DNA of 64,000 bases from Leptidea sinapis (GCF_905404315.1 NC_066280.1:13091001-13155000); one strand, 5' to 3'. Shown: positions 10,721 through 21,238, counted from the first letter of the stretch. Numbers and translations are program-made. Notes: a model not told the origin generated them from the sequence alone.

Positions 10721-11136
10721 AGAATTCATTCATAAACTTATAATATTGTAATCATAAGGTATAAGCTATTACATAAATGTAACGTATATCTTCCTGAATA
10801 CCGCATTATTTTCAAAAGACCAAAGGAAATGTCATGTATCAAATCTGAATCTAACTTTCAAAGACCTATCCAACGATACACCACAAGGTAAGTCTCCAGT
10901 ATTTTTTTCATCTCCATTATTAGGGGAAGTGTCCTTAGGGGGGAAGCGTCCAAAGCACCAGAAAACACAAAAAATGGCGTGCGTACAAAGTACACATGTC
11001 AGAAGTGAAACTTATTTGTGAGAACCAATTTTTAAATCTCTTTTATATTAATAATTATCCTAATCTGATCTCTAAATCAATTGATTTTTGTCAATATTAG
11101 AAATTATTAGATGTTTTACTAATTATTATTACTCAT
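10721..11136. other. unassigned
   Basis: No coding or repeat structure recognised apart from its position between two related arrays. Confidence 0.35.
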
Positions 11137-11150
11137 TAAACCTGCACAAT

Positions 11151-11440
11151 GGCAATGGGCAGGACACCTAATACGATGCAAACAAGAAAAATGGGCCAAA
11201 ATAGTAACAGAATTGTATCCTAGAGAAGGAAAAAGACAGAGAGGGAGACCGAGTCATAGATGGAGCGACGATTTAAAAGATGCCGCTGGTGTGACGTGGA
11301 GCAGATCATGTCATGACCGAGAACACTGGAAGAGCCTGGGGGAGGCCTATGCGAAAGCAAAACAATCTGTGCCGATGTCTACTGCAAGCTAAATCGAAAA
11401 CTATGTAAAGATTGTTATTAAAGGCTATTATTATTATTAT
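11151..11440 (+). pseudogene. LINE-D (RTE/BovB-like type) C-terminal fragment with target-site duplication
   Basis: The plus strand encodes the end of a non-LTR endonuclease-reverse transcriptase: WAGHLIRCKQEKWAKI, then KRQRGRPSHRWSDDLKDAAG and REHWKSLGEAYAKA, stop at 11390-11392. A 48-bp 3' UTR follows and ends in a (TTA)n tail. The 13-bp sequence AAACCTGCACAAT occurs immediately before (11138-11150) and immediately after (11441-11453), a clean target-site duplication. This marks a severely 5'-truncated insertion made by target-primed reverse transcription. Only the domain after the RT core is present, so it is dead. The insertion hit a sequence that is itself tandemly repeated downstream. 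Confidence 0.85.
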
Positions 11441-11552
11441 AAACCTGCACAATACAAAGCTAGTAGGGATGTTCTACTTACATGCGGCCGCGCGCTAAAC
11501 CTGCATGATACAACGCTAGTAGTGAAGTTGTTTTACTTCATAGCGGTACCGT
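11441..11552 (+). repeat. tandem duplication, 56-bp unit
   Basis: AAACCTGCA(C/T)(A/G)ATACAA(A/C)GCTAGTAG begins at 11441 and again at 11497. This is the pre-insertion target of the neighbouring LINE-D. Confidence 0.65.
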
Positions 11553-11700
11553 CTGCTTCATGATACATTCGAATTTTCTCACTCTATCTCAATCAGACTC
11601 AATCTCCCTCCCCTCTTCTTGGATAAAGACGTCCTTCATTTTCGTGACACTTTATTCCGTTTCATCCGTATAAAATTAAACCTCATGCGGGCAAAGAAAT

Positions 11701-12212
11701 TTCACTTCTAAAATGATCCCAAATTCGTTCTCTGCACCCTCGAGAACCTCTAATACGATATCCATATTGTTGAAATCATAATTTTGCGCGGCAGCCAATT
11801 TGGATTTCAAAAATGATAACAAATTCGTTCTCTGCACCCTCAAGAACCTCGGATACGATAACCATATTGTTGAAATCATAATTTTGCGCGGCGGCCATCT
11901 TGGATTTCAAAAATGATCCCAAAATCGTTCTCTGCATCCTCGAGAACCTCGGGTACGATACCTATATTGTTGAAACCATAATTTTGCGCGGCGGCCATCT
12001 TGGATTTCATAAATGATCGCAAATTCATTCTCTACACCATCAAGAACCTCGGATACGATACCCATATTGTTGAAATCATAATTTTGCGCGCCGGCCATCT
12101 TGGATTTCAAAACTGATCCCAAAATCGTTCTCTGCACCCTCGATAACCTCGGATACGATAGCAATATTTCGAAAATCATAATTTTTCGCGGCAGCCATCT
12201 CGAATTTAAAAA
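11701..12212 (-). repeat. minisatellite, 100-bp period, ~5 copies
   Basis: TGGATTTCAA recurs at 11801, 11901, 12001 and 12101, with a degraded start at 11701 and a degraded end at 12201, a period of exactly 100 bp. Units share TTGTTGAAATCATAATTTTG and GATCCCAAA(A/T)TCGTTCTCTG. On the minus strand one unit reads MGIVSEVLDGVENEFAI followed by EIQDG, matching the 99-bp array at protein level, but the 100-bp period breaks any continuous frame. Confidence 0.9.
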
Positions 12213-12406
12213 AAACTGCGTTTACTGCATACGACGTTATGCGACAAAATTGCCATCTAAAGTTCTAATATTTAACTACTAAACGAATACATCAACCTAC
12301 TAAACCAATTATCAAAAATACATAGGTATTAAAAAAACAAAATTCAAACTTGCTAATGTATCAAATTCATTTGATTCCCGCAATTAACTTAAGGCACGTG
12401 TATGTG

Positions 12407-14872
12407 TTTTTTTTTTTTATGGAATAGGAGGACAAACGAGCGTACGGGTCACCTGGTGTTAAGTGATCACCGCCGCCCACATTCTCTTGCAACACCAGAG
12501 GAATCACAAGAGCGTTGCCGGCCTTTAAGGAAGGTGTACGCGCTTTTTTTGAAGGTACCCATGTCGTATCGTCCCGGAAACACCGCACAAGGAAGCTCAT
12601 TCCACAGCTTTGTAGTACGAGGGAGAAAGCTTCTTGAAAACCGCACTGTGGAGGACCGCCACACATCCAGATGGTGGGGATGATATCCTAACTTGTGGCG
12701 TGTCGTGCGATGGTGAAATTCAGCGGCAGGAATCAGGTTAAACAGCTCTTCGGAACACTCCCCGTGATAAATGCGGTAGAAGACACACAATGCAGCGACG
12801 TCTCTGCGCAACGCCAAGTGATCCAGCCGTTCACAGAGCACTGAGTCCCCGACAATTCGAGCTGCTCTACGTTGCACGCGGTCAAATGGATCGAGCAGAT
12901 ACTGGGGTGCACCAGACCAGAGATGACAGCAATACTCCATGTGTGGCCGGACCTGCGCTTTGCAGAGCGCTAGAATGTGAGCCGGCTTGAAGTATTGCCG
13001 TGCTCTATTGATGACGCCCAGCTTCTTCGAAGCCAATTTGGCTTTGCTCTCCAGATGGCCACGGAATTGGCAATCGCTCCAGATTTCGAGACCCAGTATT
13101 CCGATACTAGGCGCGGCTTTAAGAGAAGTGTTCTCGAAGAGCGGTGATACGACAAATGGGGTTTTTTTAGTGGTAAACGCGCAAACTTGAGTCTTCTGGG
13201 GGTTAAATTGGACAAGGTTCAATTTACCCCATTCCGCGACCTTCTCGAGAGAGGACTCGATAGAAGACACAAGTTTCTCCCGGCACTGGTCGATGATTTC
13301 CCGAGAGAGACCTGCATGGCCCGTGTATACGGCATCACCAGTGCTGTCATCTGCATAGCAATGCTATGTATAAATATGTTGGAGGTGTCCAACATATCAT
13401 TGATATGCAGAAGAAACAGCGTAGGAGATAGCACACAGCCTTGGGGCACTCCAGCATTCACGGGCTTCGGGTTCGAGCAATATCCGTCGACAACGACCTG
13501 TATGCTACGCCCAGTGAGGAAGCTGGAGGTCCACTTGCACAAGCTCTCGGGAAGCCCAAATGATGTAAGTTTTGAGAGGAGCGCCTTGTGCCATACACGA
13601 TCAAAGGCCTTCGCTATATCCAGGCTAACTGCCAGGCCTTCCCCCTTGCTTTCAATAGCCGCCGCCCATCTTGTGTCAGGTATACCAGAAGATCACCTGC
13701 CGACCGACCATGGCGAAACCCGTATTGTCGGTCGTTGATCAACTGGTGACCCTCTAGGTATACCAAGAGCTGACGGCTAATTATGCTTTCCATGATTTTG
13801 GAGAGCAGGGAGGTAATAGCAATAGGCCTGTAGTTTGCCGGATCCGAACTGTCTCCTTTTTTTTGGATCGGATGGACAAGGGCTGACTTCCATGAGTCAG
13901 GGACTACGCCTTTTGAATAAGAGTGCCGGAATAAACGCGTTAGCACCGGCGTCAACTCAGGGGCACACGTTCTAAGCACGATTGGAGAAATGCCATCCGG
14001 CCCGCTCGACTTCCTGACGTCCAACGAAAACAGAGCTCGCCTAACAGTTTTCTGTCTGAACTGTACTTCAGGCATAGAGCTCTGACACCGCGGGATGGTC
14101 GGCGGTGTTTTTCCGTTGTCGTCAAGAGTCGAGTTGGAGGCGAAAAGAGCGCACAGGAGCTCGGCTTTCTCTTTTGCCGTATGGGCCAGGGTGTCATTCC
14201 TCATGTGCAACGGCGGCATGGACGGCTGGTTGAAGTTACCAAGAGCAGCTTTCGACAACGACCAGAACTTGCGTGTTCCGGTCGGGTAACTGGAAAGCTG
14301 CTCGCCGATTTTGACGACTTGCTTAGACTTCGCACGGGCGATTTGCCGCTTAAAAAATCTGGAGGCACGGTTATATTTCCTCTTAAGAACTTTTCAGTTC
14401 GGATCCTTTGTGCCCAGCGCCGCAACCCAAGTTCGATACGCCTGTTTTTTGCAGTCAGATGCTGCTTTAACTGACGCATCGAACCAGGGCTGTGATCTGC
14501 CACCGATCGGTACTACAGAGCTTGGTATAAAAATATCCATGCCTTGCAGTATCACATCGCCTACTGCAATGGCGCAGGGACTAGGATCATCCGAAGGGAA
14601 ACAAACCTTGCCCCAAGGGTAGGATGCAAAAAAGGAACGCATCCTAATTCCTATCCCAATCTGCTGACTTGTAGTGCCAAACGCGGCGGGTCGCTGGTGG
14701 TCTGCGACGTTGGCGTCGGATAGGCACTACACTCCTGACCAGGCAATGGTCGGACGTTCCGAGAGGGGCGTCGACAAAGACCTGGTCACCATCGGGATGT
14801 GTAGTCAGCAGATGTGTTTGAGCGGTGTCAGTGTAGTTGTGCGATTCGATACCTCTCTGTTTTGAGAACGCG
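12407..14872 (-). pseudogene. LINE-A, longest copy: end of endonuclease, reverse transcriptase, 3' tail
   Basis: A 5'-truncated APE-type non-LTR retrotransposon read leftwards. Near 14830-14650 lies the end of the endonuclease domain (DAPLGTSDHCLVRSVVPI). A linker follows, then the RT domain: SSGPDGISPIVLRTCAPE near 14020, HPIQKKGDSSDPANYRPIAI near 13850, YGFRHGRS near 13730, GVPQGCVLSP near 13450, and the catalytic YADD at 13346-13357. The C-terminal tail (RARQYFKPAHILAL, RRAARIVGD, PRTTKLWNELP) runs to 12467. The tail is followed by a 3' UTR and a T run at 12407 (the A tail). It is broken: the reading frame changes around 14640, 14400, 13680 and 13350, the last within the YADD region, so no polymerase can be made. 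The fold is CR1/Jockey-like; the exact clade is not decided here. Confidence 0.85.
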
Positions 14873-15469
14873 TCCTTAATTGAAAAATGACTTACTGTGC
14901 AGTCACAGGGTGTCACAAAGATAACAATAATATAAATTATGAAAAGAAAATCACATTTCACACCAAAAGAACTTCTTTACTTGCACTTCAAAAATTGTTG
15001 CAACCATAATTAAATACGTGCTGTTTTTATCAAATTCTTAATTAATATTTTATTTCTTCTTTCTTATAGTTATTACATATAACCTAGTATTTCTTACAAT
15101 TTACTGATTTAGGGAAATGTCTATTCACTTGCAACAGTATTTGGCTGTGTTGGCGAATGTAAGTATATGACGTTCACGCACACATTAGTGATAATGTTAC
15201 TTTTATATTAACAAGAACTATGAATGAAACTATCGTTCTGAGCGTTATTATTCTATGTATAGTTATATATTTGCAATACAAATAATTCAGTCAATGACAT
15301 TGCATTACATATGACAATTAATACAATGAGCGGAATCGGGAACTTGTACAGCCTAGCGAAACTCTCTAAGAAAAAAGCGATTCACTCGATTGAATGAAAC
15401 GTAGAGTCAATTGACAGATTGACAGATAACTGCTTTATATATTCTTGTAAAAAACGGAGATAACTGAAA
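14873..15469. other. AT-rich stretch, nothing recognised
   Basis: The open frame near 14950-14870 on the minus strand does not continue the LINE-A protein and is probably fortuitous. Confidence 0.35.
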
Positions 15470-16476
15470 CCACTGACCTGTATAAATACCACTAGACTAT
15501 TCCATATATTTGACAGCAAATTTTTTGTGCTTATTTGAAGCGCCACTCACGAGCGTCCAAAGAACTAATTTTGATTTTTATTACAAATGGCTGCGAAGGA
15601 ACGTTTAAAACTCTGAAGCATTTTGAATTAATTTCGTTCGTTTTCCGTGTTATCTTTACTTGAAGTACACATTTTTTTTGTAAATAATTTCCCACCATCT
15701 ATCGATCTTTGCTGTAGTTGTCATCACTATTTTTAGTATCGCAGACTCTCGCTACATGACCAACAGCGCCAAAATGGCGAATATCAAACAGGCACAAAAG
15801 CACTTTGACAACAACCAGTCCAGTGGTACTTTTTATTTTCTTAGGCACTGCACAGTATGCGCATTCCGCCAAAGTAGAGGTCAGTGGCTCAAACCCACTA
15901 CGTATTAAGCAAATGTTCGCTTTCAAACTTAGTCAGATTATACTTCGTCGCAAACGCAATCCTGTAATTACTACTATTTCAAAGTTATGTCATATGACTG
16001 CACGTTTCATACTAAATTAAATTTAAATTTTTACTTAGGCAGTCCCGCCTCTTATAACGTAGTACTTACGTCTTGTTTCTTACTCATACACTAATAAATG
16101 TGCTTGTGTTGCCTATAATCGCAATTTTATATTCGCTATTTTGGCGCTGTTGGCCATAGCAAGAGTCTGCGGTACTAAAACTAGTAATGAAGATCTCAGC
16201 TAAACAAATATCGATATATGGTGGGAAACTACAAAAAAGGTGTGTTCTTTATAACGTTGATTCCTGAAGTTTAAGTAACACGGAAAACGAACGAAAGTTA
16301 TTCATAATGCAAAAATAGTGCAGAGTGCTGTACGCTTCTCTCACAGCCATTTGTAATATACGTACGTCAATATTAGTTCTCTGGACGCTCGGGAGTTGCG
16401 CTTCAAATAGGCACAAATTATCTGTCAAACATATGGAACTAACAGCTTGTCCAGTGGTATTTATACAGGTCAGTGG
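15470..16476. mobile_element. foldback element, ~320-350-bp imperfect arms
   Basis: The left arm (15470-15790) begins CACTGACCTGTATAAATACC. The right arm (16127-16476) is its reverse complement and ends GGTATTTATACAGGTCAGTG. Matches continue through CGTTCGTTTTCCGTGTTA, TTTCCCACCAT and CCAACAGCGCCAAAAT. The ~340-bp centre includes AGTGGCTCAAACCCACT, which looks like a tRNA T-arm. No transposase frame is visible. The foldback class is inferred from structure only. Confidence 0.7.
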
Positions 16477-16594
16477 GTGGTGAGCATACGGCCAGAGACA
16501 GCGAGCTGTCCTCGCTTATCCGAGCGCACCACCTGTGCTAATTATTTTTTGTTGTGGTCCACACCAACCACCAAAACTGACTGACTTGATGATC

Positions 16595-16613
16595 GGTCAG
16601 TCAGTCAGTCAGT
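16595..16613 (+). repeat. (TCAG)n microsatellite
   Basis: Four to five tandem copies of the tetramer. Confidence 0.8.
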
Positions 16614-17127
16614 GATGAGTGAGTGACAAAATTAAGAAACTTTGACTAGTTATAATTCTTAAACTACTGGTTCAAATTGACTGATTTGAAAAACACCATG
16701 TTTATACAATGTCTGCTTGCTTACTGACTGGCTTAAAATTTTATCCAGAACGAACTTATAGGGGATCGAAAAAAGCCTGAAATGCTTCAAGAAAAGGATG
16801 GTAAGTCCTTGCCGCTTGTTTTTTTTTCTCGACTTGGTTGACTTTTGTTGCTCAAGTAAAAATGGAAAGCATAATATTATTCGAATGTACAAATGAGGGT
16901 AAAGTACCTATATACCTCATAGTTTAGGTACAGACGGTTCGGCAGTCAGCCACAAAGTTTTTAGTTTGGTGGCAGTATATTTACATAGATGGCGCTACAA
17001 CGTTAATGACTGTTTAATCTAATAAATATAAAATGTACCCAGTAAATTTCTAAAAAAGATATTTCCACCAATAACAGAACGTTGTATAAATATTATATTA
17101 TCGTCAACCAAGTTTCCGTTAAAATAT

Positions 17128-17290
17128 TGACGTACGTGACATTGACATTTGACTTATTATTTACCTATCAAACTTCACAGAATGTGCTATTGTAATTTGT
17201 AATGATAGAACTGTCAACTGATTTGTTATGTGATCAACTGTTCACTGTTCAGTGTTCATAAGTTGTTGTAACGGGAACTAAATGGTTAAT
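17128..17290 (+). promoter_or_regulatory. possible promoter / 5' exon region (speculative)
   Basis: Clustered GTGACATTGACATTTGAC and related TGACA/TGTCAA words precede ATG GTT AAT at about 17281. The region lies 180 bp upstream of a well-formed 30-nt exon. Treat it as context only; there is no direct evidence of a transcription start. Confidence 0.15.
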
Positions 17291-17471
17291 GTAAATTGTG
17301 ATGTGATTGTTATTTGTATGCCATAAATTGAAATTACCAATCAAATAAAGCAGATAGTACACTCGAACTATACACTAAGTAATAATATAAATACTTACCT
17401 TCAGAACAAAATTTTGTGTGAAGTGTCTGTGATTAAAAATATAAATTGAACATTTCCATTTTACCCTGCAG

Positions 17472-17501
17472 GTTTTGGAAGGGGCTATTCTTCTATTAAT
17501 T
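17472..17501 (+). CDS. candidate 30-nt microexon of a host gene
   Basis: A pyrimidine-rich tract ending in CATTTTACCCTGCAG (acceptor) precedes 30 nt encoding VLEGAILLLI in the frame that is open throughout, followed directly by a consensus GTAAGTACTT donor. The combination of a strong acceptor and donor around ten hydrophobic codons is unusual for random AT-rich DNA. A possible upstream partner is the ATG near 17281 with GTAAAT after three codons. A possible downstream partner is the 18404-18672 frame. No other copy of this stretch occurs in the window, which argues against a transposon origin. The protein is not recognised. Exon status is inference and rests on the splice-site motifs alone. 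Confidence 0.35.
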
Positions 17502-17509
17502 GTAAGTAC

Positions 17510-18010
17510 TTACTATGCTTTTAAAATTATCACAAAATATTAATGCACTCTGTTTTGAAAAACTAAAATGAAATTTTAAAAATACTTTTCATGTAAATAT
17601 GATAAACCCTCAATAATATTTTTAAATTTTCTCTTTTATTGAGCAATATATGAGAATAGTTAATTATAAATACTTCAGTACTTAAAACTGTATTGAATTT
17701 AAAAATTTCAAATCATCCTTCATATTTTAACAAAGACATTGGTGTAAAAGGCTGCAAAAGAAGAATAATAATTTAGAGTACATGTAGTGCCATGTGGAAG
17801 AATTCTAATAAATGGACAAGATTAGACATAGTAGATTGCCACAATTGCATATGCCTTTGCTATACTAGTGGGTCGTTTACCAGCTGTCTGTAAGACTGCA
17901 CATTTTTTGTGACATCTTGTAGAATCTTGGGTGTAATCAAGAAACCTTAGCGGCACTGACTGCATTGTAATTTAACCTTCTGTCTGCTGCTGTTGCCATA
18001 TATATATTTA
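17510..18010. other. unassigned, possible intron
   Basis: AT-rich and non-coding at useful length. If the neighbouring exons are real, this is intronic. Confidence 0.3.
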
Positions 18011-18307
18011 CCAGTTGCAGGCTCCTTTGCACAGGATGTCGGCTAGATTATAGGTACCACAATGGCGCCTATTTGTACCATGAAGCAGTAATGTGTAAGC
18101 ATTACTGTTTCGGTCTGAACGGTGTCGTAGCTAGTGAAATTACTGGGCAAATGAGACTTAACATCTTAGGTCTCAAGGTGTAGTGCCACTCATAATTTTT
18201 GGGGTTTTTCAAGAATCCTGAGCCGCACTGCATTGTAATGGACAGGGCCCATCAATTACAATCAGCTGAACATCCTGCTCGTCTCATCCCTTATTTTTAT
18301 AAAAAAA
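18011..18307 (+). mobile_element. SINE-A copy, near full length
   Basis: It runs from CCAGTTGCAGGCTCCTTTGC to TTATTTTTATAAAAAAA. It carries CGGTCTGAACGG, ATGAGACTTAACATCTTA and GAGCCGCACTGCATTGTAAT. It lies between the two candidate host exons, so it would be an intronic insertion if that gene is real. Confidence 0.9.
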
Positions 18308-18403
18308 TATGGCAACGGCATGTGACCACCGTTTAGTATGATGTTATAAAGTTCACACATAAGACATTAATGGGCAGGCACTTACCTGGGAATTGGAAAT
18401 GAG

Positions 18404-18672
18404 ATTGCCACATCAAGTACTCTGATTCTAGGCAAGACGTTAAGGAAAGTGTTGCTTATGAGAGCCAATACAACAAAACTAACTATTGTGTGGTTACTTG
18501 GTGTAAAGACAAGTTACTCAAGCACACGATCAACATGAAAGTATTAGAGAGAGATGAATGTTATATTATACTTGATGGTGATACAACGGAACAAGTAGTA
18601 GAGTTATTTAATTGTAGAAACTTGCTTAAAAGGGTTTGGAAATGCAATGGTGATATTGAAATAGTGAATTAG
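18404..18672 (+). CDS. candidate terminal coding exon, unknown protein (~88 codons)
   Basis: The frame is open from just after a TGA at 18400-18402 to TAG at 18670. It encodes a soluble-looking peptide with HIKYSDSRQDVKESVAYESQ, NYCVVTWCKDKLLKHTINMK, LERDECYIILDGDTTEQVVE and a C-terminus WKCNGDIEIVN. Composition is varied and protein-like, with acidic, aromatic and cysteine residues, unlike the low-complexity frames around it. Possible acceptors are at 18402-18403 or, with a better pyrimidine tract (TACTCTGATTCTAG), at 18430-18431. A GTG codon at 18490 or the ATG at 18535 would be alternative starts if it were unspliced. I do not recognise the family. It is single-copy in this window and may belong with the microexon at 17472. 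Confidence 0.4.
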
Positions 18673-19204
18673 AGTATCCGTGTATGTGTTTATTCACAGC
18701 CAAAATTTTTCTTTTAACAAGGCATATATGGCTGTTTGAATATGTTTTGTTTCTGATGCTTACTGATGTTAGTGGATGTTCATAGGGACATGGTTGATAT
18801 GATTACTTATATAAACAGGGTGAGATTTTTCAAGTGGATGTTAATGGCTAAAACTATGAAGAATAGCAAAAAATACTAAAAGTTTTGATCCAATAAAAAT
18901 TGAATCTACATCAATTGTTTTTTGAAAAATCAATATTCCTACTGAGGAATCTAACCCAATGATTTTGAATAGTAAAAATAGCATTTATAGGTGGCTAACA
19001 CACATTATTTTAGTATATATATTTTATCATATGTATATACTACACAAACAAGTATTTATTTAATAGCCGCAATAGTTAATTACACTATACGATAATGTCA
19101 TTAATAACACTAAGAAGGATCAAATTATGGGAGGTAATGATGTGCTGTAAACTTAAATAAATGTTGGATTTAAACAAAATTGTAAACAATTTGTTATGTT
19201 TTTT
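18673..19204. other. unassigned, AT-rich
   Basis: If 18404-18672 is a real last exon, this would hold its 3' UTR. CCAATAAAAATT near 18890 is a possible polyadenylation signal. Nothing else was seen. Confidence 0.3.
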
Positions 19205-19350
19205 TTTTAAATGTGATAACCCTCACTTCTAGGATAGATACGCAAATAAAATTTGAAAATTTTATGAATGATGCGGGACTCGAACCCATGACCTCCGGCG
19301 TTCCGTGCCGGTGCTCTAAACCACTGAGCTAACCATTCGAGTACCACCTC
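19205..19350 (-). mobile_element. tRNA-derived SINE
   Basis: The minus strand reads GGTTAGCTCAGTGGTTTAGA (A box), then GGCACGGAACGCCGG (anticodon-arm-like) and GGGTTCGAGTCCCGCATCAT (B box). It is followed by an AT-rich tail ending in CCTAGAAGTGAGGGTTATCA. Position 33 of the presumed anticodon loop is not T and there is no intact 3' acceptor stem, so it is a retroposon and not a functional tRNA gene. Confidence 0.75.
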
Positions 19351-19404
19351 GTTATAAAATTCTGTTTGCTTTTTTTTGTGAACAAAATTGTGTTTTCTTT
19401 TGAT

Positions 19405-19448
19405 GGGTGCTGTAGCTAGTGTCATAACTGGGCTATTGAGACTTAACA
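19405..19448 (+). mobile_element. SINE-A internal scrap
   Basis: TGTAGCTAGTGTCATAACTG and ATTGAGACTTAAC match the middle of SINE-A. Both ends are missing. Confidence 0.6.
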
Positions 19449-19463
19449 ATGCAAGTGCAAGCA

Positions 19464-19615
19464 ATTAAACAGAGAGGTGACCGGACCGACAATCTAGTCA
19501 AGATTGCAGGAATAGGTTGGATGAGGGCAGCACAGGACCAATAATCATGGTGATCTTTGGGGAAGGCCTTTGTCCATTAGTGGATATCTTCCAGCTAAAA
19601 TGATGATCTTATGCC
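19464..19615 (+). mobile_element. LINE-D 3' fragment
   Basis: It encodes DNLVKIAGIGWMRAAQDQ, then the family end GGCCTTTGTCCATTAGTGGA and ATGATGATC. It is a plus-oriented relative of the 36.1-kb copy. It has no RT core. Confidence 0.65.
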
Positions 19616-19619
19616 TGTA

Positions 19620-19720
19620 TCTTATATATAAAATTCTCGTGTCACAATGTTCGTTCCCGTACTCCTCCGAAACTGCTTGACCCATTCTCATGAATTTTTT
19701 TGAGCATATTGAGTAATAAT
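19620..19720 (+). mobile_element. Helitron 5' end, truncated
   Basis: A|TCTTATATATAAAATTCTCG followed by CTCCGAAACTGCTTGACCC. It resembles the inverted 5' end of the Helitron at 57504. An (AAT)n run follows and no CTAG end is seen. Confidence 0.55.
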
Positions 19721-19986
19721 AATAATAATCGAATAATACTAATAATTCTTTATTTGCATAATGTGTGTATAAAAGTCTACAAAAAATACAATACGAATCA
19801 ACACATTAGCCCAAAAGGCATGCAACATCAGCTCCACGTCATTACTTAGTCTCGCCATAAATACTGTCACAATTAAAAATAAACAAAATAATAGATTTGA
19901 ATTTGGAATCCGTCATTTTTATATGATTGTTCATTGAGATTTCTCGTTTTGGCGCCAATACATTTAACAATATTTTACGATTTAAA

Positions 19987-20325
19987 ATGGAGTGGGGTGA
20001 TAAAGAGAACCGAATCGCTGTGATTGCATTACACAAAGTAGGTATGGAGCCAAATGAAATTTTTAAAACTCTCCATACGCTTGGTATTAGTAAAATGTTT
20101 GTGTACCGGGCTATTAATAGGTACAAATAGACCTCCTCTGTTTATGGCAGAATAATATATAGCCATCAACGTGTTCGTACGAAAAAGGTGGTCAAAGAAG
20201 GATGGGAAATTATTCGAAGGAATCCTGACTGAAAGCAAAAGATTTTAATTCGGGAGATGAAGATAGCACCTAGAACCATGTCGCGTATTTTAAAAAGTAC
20301 ATACAAGTACTCCTGAGTTTTTGTA
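19987..20325 (+). pseudogene. maT/Tc1-mariner-type transposase N-terminal relic
   Basis: From ATG at 19987 the frame reads MEWGDKENRIAVIALHKVGM, then PNEIFKTLHTLGISKMFVYR and AINRYK, a helix-turn-helix DNA-binding start as in maT/mariner-type transposases. After a stop at 20128, decayed pieces continue: VRTKKVVKE, RRNPD, and REMKIAPRTMSRILK. The catalytic DDD/E domain is absent. Stops, a frame change and truncation make it non-functional. Together with the DD34D mariner at 27.6 kb it shows that at least two Tc1/mariner lineages invaded this genome. TIRs were not identified. The family assignment rests on motif resemblance and is moderate. Confidence 0.6.
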
Positions 20326-20434
20326 AACAAGTCTATTTGGATGTCGTTGGTGTCAAGCCCTGCCCTGGGAACTCAACAAAAAAAGCCTAACAGATGTATG
20401 ATATATTTGCTCAATATTTTTAATCAGTTTTGAT

Positions 20435-20965
20435 GATTACACAAATAAAATTTGAAAACAAAATTTTACGAACGATGCGGGACTCCAACCCACGACCTGT
20501 CGCGTTCCGTGCGAGTGCTCTTCCAACTGAATTAACCGTTCCTGTGACGTATCGTCATAAAATCTTGTATGCTTTGTTCAACTCTTAGGTTGTGGCTTCA
20601 TATACAGGATCTACTTTACAGTTGATAACTTGCTGAACCTCAATATTTGCATAATTATTAGGAAATTGACTTGAGATGTCGCTCTTGCAAATCTAAACAA
20701 TTTGTTATGTTTTTGAAGTGGTAACCCTCACTTCTAGAATTAATACACAAATAAAATTTAAAAACAAAATTTTGTGAATGATGCGGGACTCGAACCTACG
20801 ACCTCTGGCGTTCCGTACCGGTGCTCTTAACCGTTCGAGTGACTTATCGTCCTAAAATCTGATTTAAGACTCCCGCATCGTTCATAAAATTTTGTTTTCA
20901 AATATATTTGTGTATCCTAGAAATCTAGTTATCACTTTAAAGTCATAACAAATTGTTAAGTTTTG
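20435..20965 (-). mobile_element. cluster of tRNA-derived SINEs (tandem pair plus inverted partial)
   Basis: Two minus-strand tRNA-like units sit about 310 bp apart (B boxes near 20485 and 20795). They are joined by the family spacer containing GTTGTGGCTTCATATACAGG and GAGATGTCGCTCTTGCAAAT. From 20868 a third, plus-oriented partial (CTCCCGCATCGTTCATAAAA to AACAAATTG) mirrors the tail of the second, giving an inverted repeat of ~95 bp around the tRNA-like core. Confidence 0.7.
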
Positions 20966-21238
20966 ATTATTGTTGCTAAAATACATGGGTCACTTACATT
21001 TGATTATAATTAATATTTCAAACAAAGGCTCATAATACAAATGATTTATAGGAAGTAGCCGATCACGCAATTAATAATTGTTGAACAGTGTACGGTTGCA
21101 AACAGTATTAAATATAATGTCGAATAAATTAAATTTTACATTCAATTTAAATTTATTACCGTTCCGATATGATAGATGTTTATTTAACTTCATCGTAGGG
21201 TAGAGATAAATTCATATTTTAGGTATGGCTTCGATTAA

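Noticed and set aside
10464..10751. 95-codon ORFs on both strands as genes
   Set aside because: They are translations of the 99-bp minisatellite.
13187..13738. 183-codon plus-strand ORF
   Set aside because: It is the antisense shadow of the LINE-A reverse transcriptase.
19262..19345. Functional tRNA gene
   Set aside because: A and B boxes are present, but the anticodon loop lacks T33, no paired acceptor stem is visible, and the unit recurs with a common tail, as expected for a SINE.
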